NCBI GenBank assembly: GCA_031425155.1
Contig: JANPIV010000058.1
Coordinates: forward strand, 45,636-109,635
Length of the DNA: 64,000 bases
Direction: 5' to 3'
Origin: M3007 sp031425155
GTDB lineage: Bacteria > Bacteroidota > Bacteroidia > Chitinophagales > Saprospiraceae
Position numbers and translations under genes: made by a program. Shown piece by piece: positions 33,419 through 42,178 of the stretch (the first letter of the stretch is position 1; each line of letters starts with the position of its first letter). The notes beneath the pieces were generated by a model, which worked only from the letters and a program-made list of their open reading frames with translations, had not been told where the DNA came from and ran no database searches.

Positions 33419-33715
33419 CTACGTCCAAATCACCACACTCCTCACCCCCACAATCGCCCCATCTTCCGCCAGCCCCACCCAGTACACCGGGTGCTGCACG
33501 GGCGAATTACCGTCTTCGCCGAAGATCGCGACGAGCATAGAGCGCAAGTAACGGTTCATATAGCGCATCACCTCGCTGACGCAGATACCGAAATTGTCGC
33601 CGCCACAGCGCAGTGAATTAAGTAGTTCGAAGTTCAGTTCGGGCGTGTAAGGATAGAACCGGGCGTTTGCCCCATATTTACTATACTTATTAACCAAAGA
33701 AAATGGAGACATCAA
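33419..33715 (-). CDS. Probable gene fragment or small protein of unknown family
   Basis: A 98-residue frame. From about residue 15 the sequence has good coding character (GANARFYPYTPELNFELLNS, FGICVSEVMRYMNRYLRSM, HPVYWVGLAEDGAIVGVRSV), but the first 14 residues look like run-on sequence and no promoter or start context is seen. It may be the C-terminal remnant of a larger gene whose 5' part was lost. I do not recognise the family. Confidence 0.4.
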   Translation of the reverse strand: MMSPFSLVNKYSKYGANARFYPYTPELNFELLNSLRCGGDNFGICVSEVMRYMNRYLRSMLVAIFGEDGNSPVQHPVYWVGLAEDGAIVGVRSVVIWT

Positions 33716-33830
33716 AAAAGTGTTACTGGGAAACAGAATTTGATATAAATAATACCTGTCTTAAAATATTACTGGCAGAGCTTCTACTAGAAAGAAGCCC
33801 TGCCAGAATTTTATCTAGTAGCATCCACGA

Positions 33831-35036
33831 TCAGTCCATTTCCAAATCCACATCCACCTTCTCGTGCCAGGGTAGTCCATCCAGATTCAGCCGATCCATG
33901 AACGGATCAGGGTTGAATTGCTCCACGTTATAGACGCCCGTACCTGACCACGCACCCGTAATCAGCATCCGCGCACCGATCATAGCCGGAACGCCGGTGG
34001 TATAACTCACGGCTTGGGTGCCGGTTTCTTTGTAGGCCGCTTCGTGCGAGCAGTTGTTCCACACGTAGTAAGTACGTTCCTTGCCGTCTTTGATACCTTT
34101 GATGCGGCAGCCAATACTGGTAAATCCGGTGTAATTCTCCCCCAGATCTTCGGGCGCAGGCAGCACGGCTTTCAGGAATTCCAGCGGCACAATGTCCATG
34201 CCCTGAAATTTCACAGGTGCGATACCGGCCATGCCGATGTTTTGGATGACGCGCAGGTGCGTCAGGTATTCCTGGCCGAAAGTCATCCAGAAACGAGCGC
34301 GGCGCAGGGTCGGGAAGTTTTTGACCAGACTTTCCAGTTCCTCGTGGTAGATGAGGTAGGAGCGTTTCGGGCCAATTTCCGGGTAATTAATGTCCTTCCA
34401 GATTTCGTGCGGTTCGGTCTCGATCCACTGGCCGTCCTGCCAGTATTTGCCCCGTTGCGTCACCTCGCGGATGTTGATTTCGGGGTTAAAATTGGTCGCA
34501 AACGCCTTGCCGTGATCGCCCGCATTGGCATCAATGATGTCCAGTTCATGGATTTCATCGAAGTAATGTTTGGCCGCATAGGCGGTAAATACGCTGGTCA
34601 CGCCGGGATCGAAACCACAGCCGAGCAGGGCCACGATGCCTTTTTCCCGAAAGCGTTCCTGGTAAGCCCACTGCCAGGAATACTCGAACTTGGCCACGTC
34701 TTTTGGCTCGTAATTGGCTGTATCCATGTAGTTTACGCCAGTTTCGAGACAGGCATCCATGATCGGCAAATCCTGGTACGGCAGCGCGACATTGACCACC
34801 AGATCGGGCTGGAACTGGCGAATGAGGGCCACGGTTTGGGCCACGTCATCAGCGTCGAGACGCGCCGTTTCGATTTTTTTGCCACCATACGCCGCATGAA
34901 TGGCATCGGCGATGACATCGCATTTCGATTTCGTGCGCGAAGCGAGCATGATGTCGCCGAATACGTCGCGGTGCTGGGCACATTTATAGGCGACCACACG
35001 GCCTACGCCGCCCGCGCCAATGAGGAGAACTTTCAT
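33831..35036 (-). CDS. Saccharopine-dehydrogenase-family protein, probable carboxynorspermidine synthase
   Basis: A 401-residue NAD(P)-dependent dehydrogenase. The N-terminal Rossmann fold begins VLLIGAGGVGRVVAYKCAQH; PDLVVNVALPYQDLPIMDAC and YMDTANYEPKD follow, then LLGCGFDPGVTSVFTAYAAK and IDANAGDHGKAFATNFNPEI, all strongly typical of the branch that makes carboxynorspermidine or carboxyspermidine from aspartate semialdehyde and a diamine. The C-terminal part contains TTGVPAMIGARMLITGAWSG. The decarboxylase that completes polyamine synthesis is not in the window. An actual saccharopine dehydrogenase role is less likely at this length. Confidence 0.85.
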   Translation of the reverse strand: MKVLLIGAGGVGRVVAYKCAQHRDVFGDIMLASRTKSKCDVIADAIHAAYGGKKIETARLDADDVAQTVALIRQFQPDLVVNVALPYQDLPIMDACLETGVNYMDTANYEPKDVAKFEYSWQWAYQERFREKGIVALLGCGFDPGVTSVFTAYAAKHYFDEIHELDIIDANAGDHGKAFATNFNPEINIREVTQRGKYWQDGQWIETEPHEIWKDINYPEIGPKRSYLIYHEELESLVKNFPTLRRARFWMTFGQEYLTHLRVIQNIGMAGIAPVKFQGMDIVPLEFLKAVLPAPEDLGENYTGFTSIGCRIKGIKDGKERTYYVWNNCSHEAAYKETGTQAVSYTTGVPAMIGARMLITGAWSGTGVYNVEQFNPDPFMDRLNLDGLPWHEKVDVDLEMD

Positions 35037-35294
35037 TTCAAGTTATGAGTTATGAGTTATGAATTATTTTTCAAAATGTTGTTGGCCAACCTTTTAAAAT
35101 TCACTTTTGAGGATCGTTGTAAAACTTTGACCGTTTCCTGAACGTTACAAAAATAAAAAGCCCGGCAAAAGTAGATAGAAAACCATCTTTCGTCTCTACC
35201 AAATCAACACAACTTCCTACTTTCGCAATCACAGGGAATGCAAAAAATCTGCCGCCTCCCCCATAACTCATAACTTATAACTCATAACTCCATT

Positions 35295-36026
35295 TTGCGT
35301 CCCCGCTCGCTGCCCGTTTTTCAGGATATTGCTTTCAATCCGAACCCCATCGAGGAGTACGTGCCGATGCAATCGCTCCACACGATGGTGTTCGACCGCT
35401 TCTGTGAAGATGGCTGGTGCTATTGGGCGGATATGCTTTTCCGGCGCAACTATTGGGAGTGGCGCGATCAGCCCTGCCGGGTCATCATCCTGCGCATTGA
35501 CCTGAAAAAATTCTCGCTGAGTAAGAGCCAACGTAAATGCCTGCGACGCAATGAAGACCTGACGGTGCAACGCCGCGCTATTCACATTACCCCGACGCAT
35601 GAAGGTTTGTTTGCGCGACATTCACAGCGGTTTGCCCACAATCGCCCGATGAGTATTTACGGGTTTTTTAGTTTTTTCAGCAGTATTATGCCCTGTTTGG
35701 GGATGCAATTCGATACCTATCAGGGCAGCCAATTACTCGCCACCAGTTACTTTCACGTGGGCCGCAAAAGTGTGGCGGGCAACTATTGCATCTACGAACC
35801 GGGCCACGAAGGACGCAGCCTCGGCACGTTCACGATGTTGAAAGAAATAGAATTCGCCATCGAATCGGGTCGGCAATATTACTATCCCGGTTTTGTGTAT
35901 GATCTGCCCAGTGAATTTGATTATAAATTAAATTTTAATGGATTAGAATACTTCGACTGGTGGGGCAACTGGTACCCGCTGGAACGACTGCCGGTGCGGG
36001 ACTGGCGGGAGGCGTGGACGATATGA
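35295..36026 (+). CDS. Arginyl-tRNA-protein-transferase-like (GNAT-fold) protein
   Basis: A 243-residue protein similar to the C-terminal domain of arginyl-tRNA-protein transferases, which add amino acids to protein N-termini. Supporting segments are RCFEDGWCYW-like FCEDGWCYWADMLFRRNYW, KCLRRNEDLTVQ, and FHVGRKSVAGNYCIYEPGHE with GTFTMLKEIEFAIESGRQYY and YPGFVYDLPSEFDYKL. The only start in frame before the conserved part is a TTG at 35295; an ATG exists only at residue 25. The upstream 20 nt are repeated ATAACTC words. Aminoacyl transfer activity is inferred from the fold. Confidence 0.75.
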   Translation: MRPRSLPVFQDIAFNPNPIEEYVPMQSLHTMVFDRFCEDGWCYWADMLFRRNYWEWRDQPCRVIILRIDLKKFSLSKSQRKCLRRNEDLTVQRRAIHITPTHEGLFARHSQRFAHNRPMSIYGFFSFFSSIMPCLGMQFDTYQGSQLLATSYFHVGRKSVAGNYCIYEPGHEGRSLGTFTMLKEIEFAIESGRQYYYPGFVYDLPSEFDYKLNFNGLEYFDWWGNWYPLERLPVRDWREAWTI

Positions 36027-36185
36027 AAAAATGATGAATGATGAATTATAAATGTAACAATTTATTATAGTCCAGTTGAAGTAGTTTGATAGTTTGAATT
36101 GCTGATAGTCAGTTCATTGAGTTCCTACTTCGTTCAGAACAACGCTGCGGTGGGTATTATAATTCATAATTCATAATTCATAATT

Positions 36186-37616
36186 CTACTCATGTCCCAA
36201 ATACCCTCTTAACACTTCTACTAAATCGGTGGTGCGAATACGTTTACGCAGTATATTCTGGTCTTTATCCAGTAAATAAATAACCGGCAAATTCCAGGCA
36301 TTATAATCTTTCTGAAAAGCATTTTTTCCGGTCGGATCAGCCACATTATGCCAAGTCCAACCCTGCTGTTGCACGTATTTCTTCCAAAAATCATAGTTTT
36401 CCATACTAACGGCCACGGCACCCAGGCCCTTTGGCGCAAAATCTTTCCAGGTCTGATACACGCCGGGCATGGCTTCCTGACAATGCGTGCATAAAGGGCT
36501 ATAAAAAATAAGTAGTGTGTATGGCGTTTTTAATTGCTTCAAATCCAGGCTTTTACCCGTCGAATCGGGCAGGGAAAGCGGTGGAGCGGGATGGCCGGTC
36601 AGGTTGCGGCGGTGCATATTGGCTTTCTCTTCTATCCGCAGCAGCGTGGCCTGATCTAGCCAGGGGGTGGTAGCGGGTTTCTGATACGTATCGGCGAGAT
36701 GTACGAATACCTGATCGGCGTGGGCCCAGTCGCTCTGCTCGAAACGTTGCGTCAGATGCTTTACGGTGAACTGGTAAAAAGCCCCGTCTTTGGGCATTTT
36801 AGTAATAAGGTTATCTATTGCGTGGTTGAGTGAATCTGGTTGCGGCGTTATTATACGGCTAAAATATATATTCAAATAACCCACCCATAAGTTATTATAT
36901 AATAGTCTTTCATCGGTAAAATCGGTGGCGTCCCAGTAATGTTGCTGCAACCAGACAGAAAATGCGGGATTTGGCTGGCCTTTTTTATCTCGTTCCAGTA
37001 TTTTAGCAGGTGGCGTGGGCCGCTGTACTGCGCGAAGTAATTTGGCAAACAGAAAATCCGGGTGCTTTTGAATGTACTGCTCGCGTAAAGTCACCAGTTC
37101 CTTTTGATGGTCGCGCAAATGACCACTCACATCTGCCATCGCCGACGAGTCGTTGCGGGTAGCCTGGGCGATCAGTTTCAGGTTGGCCTGCATTTGCTCC
37201 ATTTTCGTCCTAAGTGCCGCTTCCGCATATTTATACTGAAAAAATGCCGTGTTTTCCGGCGAACCTTCCGCTTGCAGACTATCTAAACGACTAACAGATG
37301 TTTTTACGGTAAAAGAAACATTCGGTTTGTCCAGTATAAAATCAAATAATCGCCCTTGTTTGATGGACAGGAAATACATGCCAGCATGACGGTCTTTACT
37401 GGAAAAACGCACGGTTCCGGTCAGCGTATCCACCGCCGCTGAATCAGCACGAAAAGCCTGTTCTCCGTAGTAATAATTGAGATTGGCGCGAGTGGCTTTT
37501 AATCCTGCAATCTGGAAAGTAATTTGGCCGGATGCCGGGTTCTGAGCGGATAAACCAACATGAAATAAAAGGCAAAAGACAAATAAATGGAATATAGTGA
37601 ACTTATAGTTTTTCAT
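36186..37616 (-). CDS. TlpA-like thioredoxin with N-terminal DUF4369/DUF5106-type extension
   Basis: A 476-residue exported protein. The signal peptide (FTIFHLFVFCLLFHVGLSAQ) starts at the ATG at 37616. Residues about 25-125 resemble the DUF4369 beta-domain (FRADSAAVDTLTGTVRFSSK, GMYFLSIKQGRLFDFILDKP), a helical region (DUF5106-like) follows to about 340, and a thioredoxin domain occupies the C-terminus: APPLSLPDSTGKSLDLKQL and LLIFYSPLCTHCQEAMPGVY with the redox pair CTHC. Family members act as periplasmic thiol-disulfide reductases. Stands alone between two intergenic repeats. Confidence 0.88.
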   Translation of the reverse strand: MKNYKFTIFHLFVFCLLFHVGLSAQNPASGQITFQIAGLKATRANLNYYYGEQAFRADSAAVDTLTGTVRFSSKDRHAGMYFLSIKQGRLFDFILDKPNVSFTVKTSVSRLDSLQAEGSPENTAFFQYKYAEAALRTKMEQMQANLKLIAQATRNDSSAMADVSGHLRDHQKELVTLREQYIQKHPDFLFAKLLRAVQRPTPPAKILERDKKGQPNPAFSVWLQQHYWDATDFTDERLLYNNLWVGYLNIYFSRIITPQPDSLNHAIDNLITKMPKDGAFYQFTVKHLTQRFEQSDWAHADQVFVHLADTYQKPATTPWLDQATLLRIEEKANMHRRNLTGHPAPPLSLPDSTGKSLDLKQLKTPYTLLIFYSPLCTHCQEAMPGVYQTWKDFAPKGLGAVAVSMENYDFWKKYVQQQGWTWHNVADPTGKNAFQKDYNAWNLPVIYLLDKDQNILRKRIRTTDLVEVLRGYLGHE

Positions 37617-37711
37617 GTACAATTGTTTCAACATGATGTATTTTTTAAACACAAAAATTTAGCCGTGTAACTTTTGTATTTCTTATGTGCCTTTTGGGTT
37701 TAAAAGAAAGT

Positions 37712-38758
37712 TTAACCACGGAATCCCCGCAACACCTGTATGGCTTGTTCTACCATTGGACGGGTGACATCCAGATGAGTCACGAAACGAATAGTATTTG
37801 GCCCAAAAGCCGAGGCGATGATGCCATTTTCTTTTAAATAAGCGAGGAAGGTAACCCCGGCTTTAGCCAGGTCTTCCTGCCCGACTGAAGTCGGGGTTAC
37901 ATCAAAGATCACAATATTCGTCTGCACCGGACGGATGTGGCCCACATAAGGCAGGTCGGCCAGTGCCGCCGCCAGCAAACGCGCATGGGCATGGTCGTCG
38001 CGGAGCCGCTCTACGTGATGATCGAGCGCATAGATGCCCGCCGCCGCCAAATAGCCTGCCTGCCGCATACCACCGCCGAAAGCCTTTCGCAATCGCCGCG
38101 CTTCGGCGATAAAAGGCTGATTACCAATCAATACCGAACCGACCGGCGCACCCAGACCTTTGGATAGACAAATACTGATGCTGTCCACTTCCGCCCCAAT
38201 TTCGGCCGTTGTGTCACCGGTTTCCACCAAAGCATTGAACAACCGCGCACCATCCAGATGCAGTTTCAACCCTTTCTCCCCACACACTTGCCGGATAGCC
38301 CGAATATTCGCCAAAGGATAAATACTACCGCCGCCTTTGTTGCAGGTATTTTCGATGACGACGAGGCTGCTGCGGGGCAACCAGTCGGCCACTGGCCGGA
38401 CGGCAGCAGCCACCATTGGTGCCGTCAGTATGCCATTTTCTCCATGTAACAGATTGACACCCAGACCCGAATGAAAAGCGTAACCACCCACTTCGTACTG
38501 ATAAATATGGCTCATTTCGTCGCAAATCACCTCGTCGAGCGGACGGGTATGGGCTTTCAGCGCAATCTGGTTGGTCATGGTGCCCGACGGGCAAAACAGC
38601 GCGGCTTCGTGGCCAAACAGGTCGGCGCACTTGGCTTCCAGCGCATTTATGGTTGGGTCTTCGCGGAACACATCGTCGCCGACTTCGGCGGCCCACATGG
38701 CTTGCAGCATGGCGGGCGTAGGACGGGTGACAGTGTCGGAAAGGAGATGGATTTGCAT
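37712..38758 (-). CDS. ltaE: Low-specificity L-threonine aldolase
   Basis: A 348-residue PLP enzyme splitting L-threonine (and allo-threonine) to glycine and acetaldehyde. Motifs: SDTVTRPTPAMLQAMWAAEV, GDDVFREDPTINALE, ALFCPSGTMTNQIAL, LHLDGARLFNALV and the PLP-Lys in SISICLSKGLGAPVGSVLIG. The ATG at 38758 is chosen as family start; a longer frame to 38905 has no homology. Near residues 286-300 the chain carries about eight extra residues (DVTPTSVGQED) compared with the family as I know it, encoded by a REP-like palindrome. The enzyme ends with the usual FGPNTIRFVTHLDV, so it is probably functional. Confidence 0.93.
   Translation of the reverse strand: MQIHLLSDTVTRPTPAMLQAMWAAEVGDDVFREDPTINALEAKCADLFGHEAALFCPSGTMTNQIALKAHTRPLDEVICDEMSHIYQYEVGGYAFHSGLGVNLLHGENGILTAPMVAAAVRPVADWLPRSSLVVIENTCNKGGGSIYPLANIRAIRQVCGEKGLKLHLDGARLFNALVETGDTTAEIGAEVDSISICLSKGLGAPVGSVLIGNQPFIAEARRLRKAFGGGMRQAGYLAAAGIYALDHHVERLRDDHAHARLLAAALADLPYVGHIRPVQTNIVIFDVTPTSVGQEDLAKAGVTFLAYLKENGIIASAFGPNTIRFVTHLDVTRPMVEQAIQVLRGFRG
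37880..37899. repeat. REP-like palindrome inside the threonine aldolase gene
   Basis: CCCGACTGAAGTCGGG (37880-37895) continues as GTTAC. The 19 nt CGACTGAAGTCGGGGTTAC match the intergenic repeat at 51251-51269 (CGACTAAAGTCGGTGTTAC) at 17 positions. In frame on the minus strand it encodes VTPTSVGQ. Confidence 0.65.
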
Positions 38759-38824
38759 GGGGCAAATATGGGATAAATGTCGGCAAAAAAGGGAATATGG
38801 CGAACGTGTCGTCATCCAAAAGAA

Positions 38825-38832
38825 CAAAAGTA
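38825..38832 (-). promoter_or_regulatory. -7 box TACTTTTG for threonine aldolase
   Basis: The minus strand reads TACTTTTG, a perfect match to TAnnTTTG, with TTG 22 nt upstream (38857-38855). The leader to the ATG at 38758 would be about 60 nt. Confidence 0.45.
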
Positions 38833-38904
38833 ATCGTGCAATTACAAAATTTGGCAAGCATTGTAATTTATGAACTATTATTGGCCTTTCAATCTCCTTT
38901 GTCA

Positions 38905-40437
38905 ATGATGAAATTCCTACTTTTTTGTCTGTTTGGGTGCAGCCTTTTAGCCTGTAAAACCACTACGCCGCCTCGCCAGGGAATGACGAATTATTACACC
39001 GAGCCCCACCGTCCGCAGTTTCATTTTTCGCCGGAACAGCATTGGATGAACGACCCCAACGGGCTGGTGTACTATGCTGGCGAATATCATTTATTTTATC
39101 AATATTATCCCGGTGATATAAAATGGGGCCCCATGCACTGGGGTCATGCCGTGACCAAGGATTTGGTGCATTGGCAGCACTTGCCCATTGCGCTGTACCC
39201 CGATTCGCTGGGTTATATTTTTTCGGGCAGTGCCGTGGTGGATGCGAAAAACACCGCCGGATTTAAGACTGGAAAGGAAGACCCGATGGTCGCTATTTTT
39301 ACCTATCACCTGATGGAGGGCGAAAAAGCAGGGCGACAAGACTATCAGTATCAAGGTATTGCGTATTCCAATGATAAGGGCCGCACGTGGACGAAATACG
39401 CGGACAATCCAGTGATTGCCAGTCCGGGTGCCAAGGATTTCCGCGATCCCAAGGTGTTTTGGCATTCCGCCAGCCAACGCTGGGTTCTAATCCTGGCACA
39501 AGGCGATCATGCGGTTATTTACACTTCGCCTGACCTGAAAAAATGGACCAAAGCCAGCGATTTCGGCCTGGGCTACGGCAGTCCCGGTCGCCCGTGGGAA
39601 TGTCCAGATCTGTTTGAATTGCCCGTGACCGGTACAACGGAAAAACGTTGGGTCCTGCTCCTGAGCCTGGGCAATGGCGCGCCCAATGGTGGGTCCGGCA
39701 CCGAGTATTTTATCGGTCAATTTGACGGAAAAACCTTCACGCCCGACAACCCGCCCGCGACTACTTTATGGCTGGATTACGGAAAAGATAATTACGCCGG
39801 CGTCACCTGGAATAATGCCCCGAATGGCCGCCGCGTGTTTATTGGCTGGATGAGTAACTGGCAATACGCGCAGGAGGTACCTACCACACCCTGGCGCAGC
39901 GCAATGACGGTGCCGAGGACCTTGCGTTTGGAGAAAACTGGGGCGGGTATCCGGCTTTTCCAGGAGCCAACGAAAGAATTGGAAGCACTACGAGGTGCAA
40001 CGACCAAATTGACTTTGGAGAAAAAATATGGACTGCCCAACGCTACTTTTGAATTAGATTTAACTTTCCAATTACTTGAAAATCAAAGCAATGCAAACTG
40101 TGAAATCGCACTGGCCAACACCAAAGGCGAACGCCTGATAATAGGCTATGACGCAGCAAACAAGCAAATTTTCATAGATCGAACAACAGCAGGCAAAGCG
40201 GATTTTTCTAAACAATTTGCTGGCAAATCCGTCGCTCCCTATTCACCAACGTCTAAAATATTGAAAATGCAACTGCTCTTCGACAAGTCTTCCGTTGAAC
40301 TCTTCGTGGATGGCGGTGCAGTGACCATGACGGAGAATTTCTTCCCGACCGAGGATTTTACGGAGTTACAATTACTCGGTAAATCAGCAAATTTGCAAGA
40401 AGGAAAAATGTGGCCGTTGCGCTCGGTGTGGCGGTGA
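38905..40437 (+). CDS. GH32 fructan hydrolase, lipoprotein
   Basis: A 510-residue glycoside hydrolase of family 32 (levanase, inulinase or invertase), acting on beta-fructosides. A lipoprotein signal (FLLFCLFGCSLLAC) comes first. The catalytic nucleophile lies in HWMNDPNGLVYY, the transition-state stabiliser in FRDPKVFWHS and the acid/base Glu in WECPDLFELP. A C-terminal beta-sandwich (GH32C; about 380-510) ends with VELFVDGGAVTMTENFFPTE. Start at the first of two adjacent ATGs (38905, 38908), since the lipobox follows. No SusC/SusD pair or fructokinase is adjacent, so it is not in a complete polysaccharide locus. Confidence 0.93.
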   Translation: MMKFLLFCLFGCSLLACKTTTPPRQGMTNYYTEPHRPQFHFSPEQHWMNDPNGLVYYAGEYHLFYQYYPGDIKWGPMHWGHAVTKDLVHWQHLPIALYPDSLGYIFSGSAVVDAKNTAGFKTGKEDPMVAIFTYHLMEGEKAGRQDYQYQGIAYSNDKGRTWTKYADNPVIASPGAKDFRDPKVFWHSASQRWVLILAQGDHAVIYTSPDLKKWTKASDFGLGYGSPGRPWECPDLFELPVTGTTEKRWVLLLSLGNGAPNGGSGTEYFIGQFDGKTFTPDNPPATTLWLDYGKDNYAGVTWNNAPNGRRVFIGWMSNWQYAQEVPTTPWRSAMTVPRTLRLEKTGAGIRLFQEPTKELEALRGATTKLTLEKKYGLPNATFELDLTFQLLENQSNANCEIALANTKGERLIIGYDAANKQIFIDRTTAGKADFSKQFAGKSVAPYSPTSKILKMQLLFDKSSVELFVDGGAVTMTENFFPTEDFTELQLLGKSANLQEGKMWPLRSVWR

Positions 40438-40472
40438 GTCGCTTCACATCAACGATTCTCGCTAGCAATTAA

Positions 40473-40614
40473 CCCACGACTTTAGTCGTGGGCAAAAGAT
40501 AAAGATGGGAGGAGGAACCGATTTATCGGTTTTTGTACGGTGGCAACGCGTATGAAACCGATAAATCGGTTAATAGTGACTGAGGAGATTAACCCCCACG
40601 ACTAAAGTCGTGGG
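40473..40614. repeat. Nested pairs of inverted palindromes
   Basis: The gap between the GH32 and oxidase genes holds CCCACGACTTTAGTCGTGGG (40473-40492) and its inverse CCCACGACTAAAGTCGTGGG (40595-40614). Between them lie AACCGATTTATCGGTT (40516-40531) and its inverse AACCGATAAATCGGTT (40556-40571). Each unit is itself a palindrome, so the block folds in two ways. The two palindrome types alternate in mirror order. No gene is present from 40438 to 40747. Confidence 0.8.
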
Positions 40615-40747
40615 TTGATAAAAAAACGGAACAACGAGTTTCAGCCAGAATTACTCTTTTGTAAGGTTTCAGTATGACATATTTTCATACTAGAGAGAAT
40701 CGCTGGCTTCACATTGACCTCATTAGCATTCATTGGCCACATTTAAA

Positions 40748-42163
40748 TCACACCACCTTCCCCGGATTCAAAATCCCATGCGGATCGAACACCGCTTTGA
40801 TCTGCTGCATCAACCGCAATTCGACGGGCGAAAACACAATATCCAGATAAGGTTTTTGCACCAAACCAATGCCGTGTTCGCCGGAAATAGTACCGCCGAG
40901 GCTTTTTACCAAAGTAAATATTTCGCGAATGCCCTGCGTGACGTCCACTTGCCAGGCATGGTCGGAAAGGTGGCCGCGCAGGATGTTGACGTGCAAATTG
41001 CCGTCGCCCGCATGGCCGTAACAGACCGACTCGAAGCCGTATTTGGCTCCCACGGCCTTCACATGGTGCAATAAAACCGGCAATTCCGCGCGGGGCACTA
41101 CGGTATCTTCTTCCTTATAAATGGAGGTGCTTTTCACCGCATGAGCCACGTTACGGCGCAGTTTCCAGAGGTCAATTTTGGTCGCTTCATTGTCAGCAAA
41201 AAGAATATCGCCGCAGTCATATTGTTCCAGCACCTGCGTAATCGTCTCACAATCAGCATACAGCGATTCCAGGTGCTGGCCATCCACCTCAATGAGCAGA
41301 TGGGCCTGCACATCATCGCCCATCGGCACCTGCACATCACCGACGTAACGAATGGCCCAATCAATCGCATTGCGCTCCATAAATTCCAAAGCGGAAGGCG
41401 TCACGCCCGCCTGAAAAATGGCCGCCACCGCCGCGCAGGCACTCTCCGCCGAGCGGAACGGGGCCAGCATCAGCAGGTTTTGGGTGGGATAGGGCTGGAG
41501 TTTCAGCACGATTTTGGTGATCACGCCCAGCGTGCCTTCACTGCCCACCAGTAATTGCGTGAGGTTATAACCCGTCGAATTTTTCAGCGTGTTGGCCCCC
41601 GTCCAGATCACTTCGCCGGTGGGCAGCACCACTTCCAGATTGAGTACGTGGTCTTTTACCACGCCATATTTTACGGCTTTCGGGCCACCGGCATTGGTAC
41701 TGACATTGCCGCCAATGAAGCTCCAGCCCCGGCTCGATGGATCGGGCGGATAAAACAAACCTTTGTCTTTCAACGTATTCTGTAACATTTCAGTCACCAC
41801 GCCCGGCTCTACCGTCACCTGAAAATTCCGTTCGTCAATCTCAATGATCTGGTTGAATCGCCGCGTCGAAATCACCAGCCCGCCGTGAATGGGCAAGGCA
41901 CCGCCCGCCAGACCGGAGCCGCCGCCGCGTACGGTGACTGGTATGCGTTCCGTGTGGCAAAGTTGCAGCAGCGCACTTATTTCGGCTGTGGTAGCGGGCT
42001 CGGCCACGGCTTCGGGTAGGTATAGCAGGTCTTCGGTCTCGTCATGTCCGCTCGCCTGGCAGTGAACTTCATCCGTGTAGAAGTAGGTTTCGCTCACTAT
42101 ATCGCGCATTTTGGCGAGGGAGGCGGCAGATATGGGCTGGAAGACGTTACTTTTGCTGCTCAT
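40748..42163 (-). CDS. FAD-linked oxidase of the GlcD type
   Basis: A 471-residue flavoprotein of the PCMH family. The FAD-binding domain (about 30-215) holds PVTVRGGGSGLAGGALP and the sequence PPDPSSRGWSFIGGNVSTNA with GPKAVKYGVVKDHVL; the C-terminal domain ends with CYGHAGDGNLHVNIL and SGEHGIGLVQKPYLD, the metal and substrate residues of the lactate/glycolate oxidase group. Acceptor and substrate (D-lactate, glycolate or 2-hydroxyglutarate) cannot be told. The ATG at 42163 is preferred because a start at 42184 would overlap the divergent gene's start. GlcE and GlcF partners are absent. Confidence 0.9.
   Translation of the reverse strand: MSSKSNVFQPISAASLAKMRDIVSETYFYTDEVHCQASGHDETEDLLYLPEAVAEPATTAEISALLQLCHTERIPVTVRGGGSGLAGGALPIHGGLVISTRRFNQIIEIDERNFQVTVEPGVVTEMLQNTLKDKGLFYPPDPSSRGWSFIGGNVSTNAGGPKAVKYGVVKDHVLNLEVVLPTGEVIWTGANTLKNSTGYNLTQLLVGSEGTLGVITKIVLKLQPYPTQNLLMLAPFRSAESACAAVAAIFQAGVTPSALEFMERNAIDWAIRYVGDVQVPMGDDVQAHLLIEVDGQHLESLYADCETITQVLEQYDCGDILFADNEATKIDLWKLRRNVAHAVKSTSIYKEEDTVVPRAELPVLLHHVKAVGAKYGFESVCYGHAGDGNLHVNILRGHLSDHAWQVDVTQGIREIFTLVKSLGGTISGEHGIGLVQKPYLDIVFSPVELRLMQQIKAVFDPHGILNPGKVV
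42148..42155 (+). promoter_or_regulatory. -7 box TACTTTTG for the outer-membrane protein gene
   Basis: TACTTTTG on the plus strand, 23 nt before the ATG at 42179, is a perfect TAnnTTTG match. It lies inside the first codons of the divergent oxidase gene, so the two genes' 5' ends overlap functionally. No -33 TTG is evident. Confidence 0.4.
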
Positions 42164-42178
42164 TTTTTTTAAGACACT

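Noticed and set aside
33280..33540. A Pro/Ser-rich 86-codon plus-strand frame
   Set aside because: Low complexity, overlaps the better-supported minus-strand fragment, no start context.
34014..35048. A 344-codon plus-strand frame opposite the carboxynorspermidine-synthase-like gene
   Set aside because: Antisense shadow; the minus-strand protein has the Rossmann motif and family segments, this one has none.
40438..40747. Possible CRISPR-like array
   Set aside because: The repeats are inverse pairs of two different palindromes with unequal spacing; no direct repeat with regular spacers and no cas gene.
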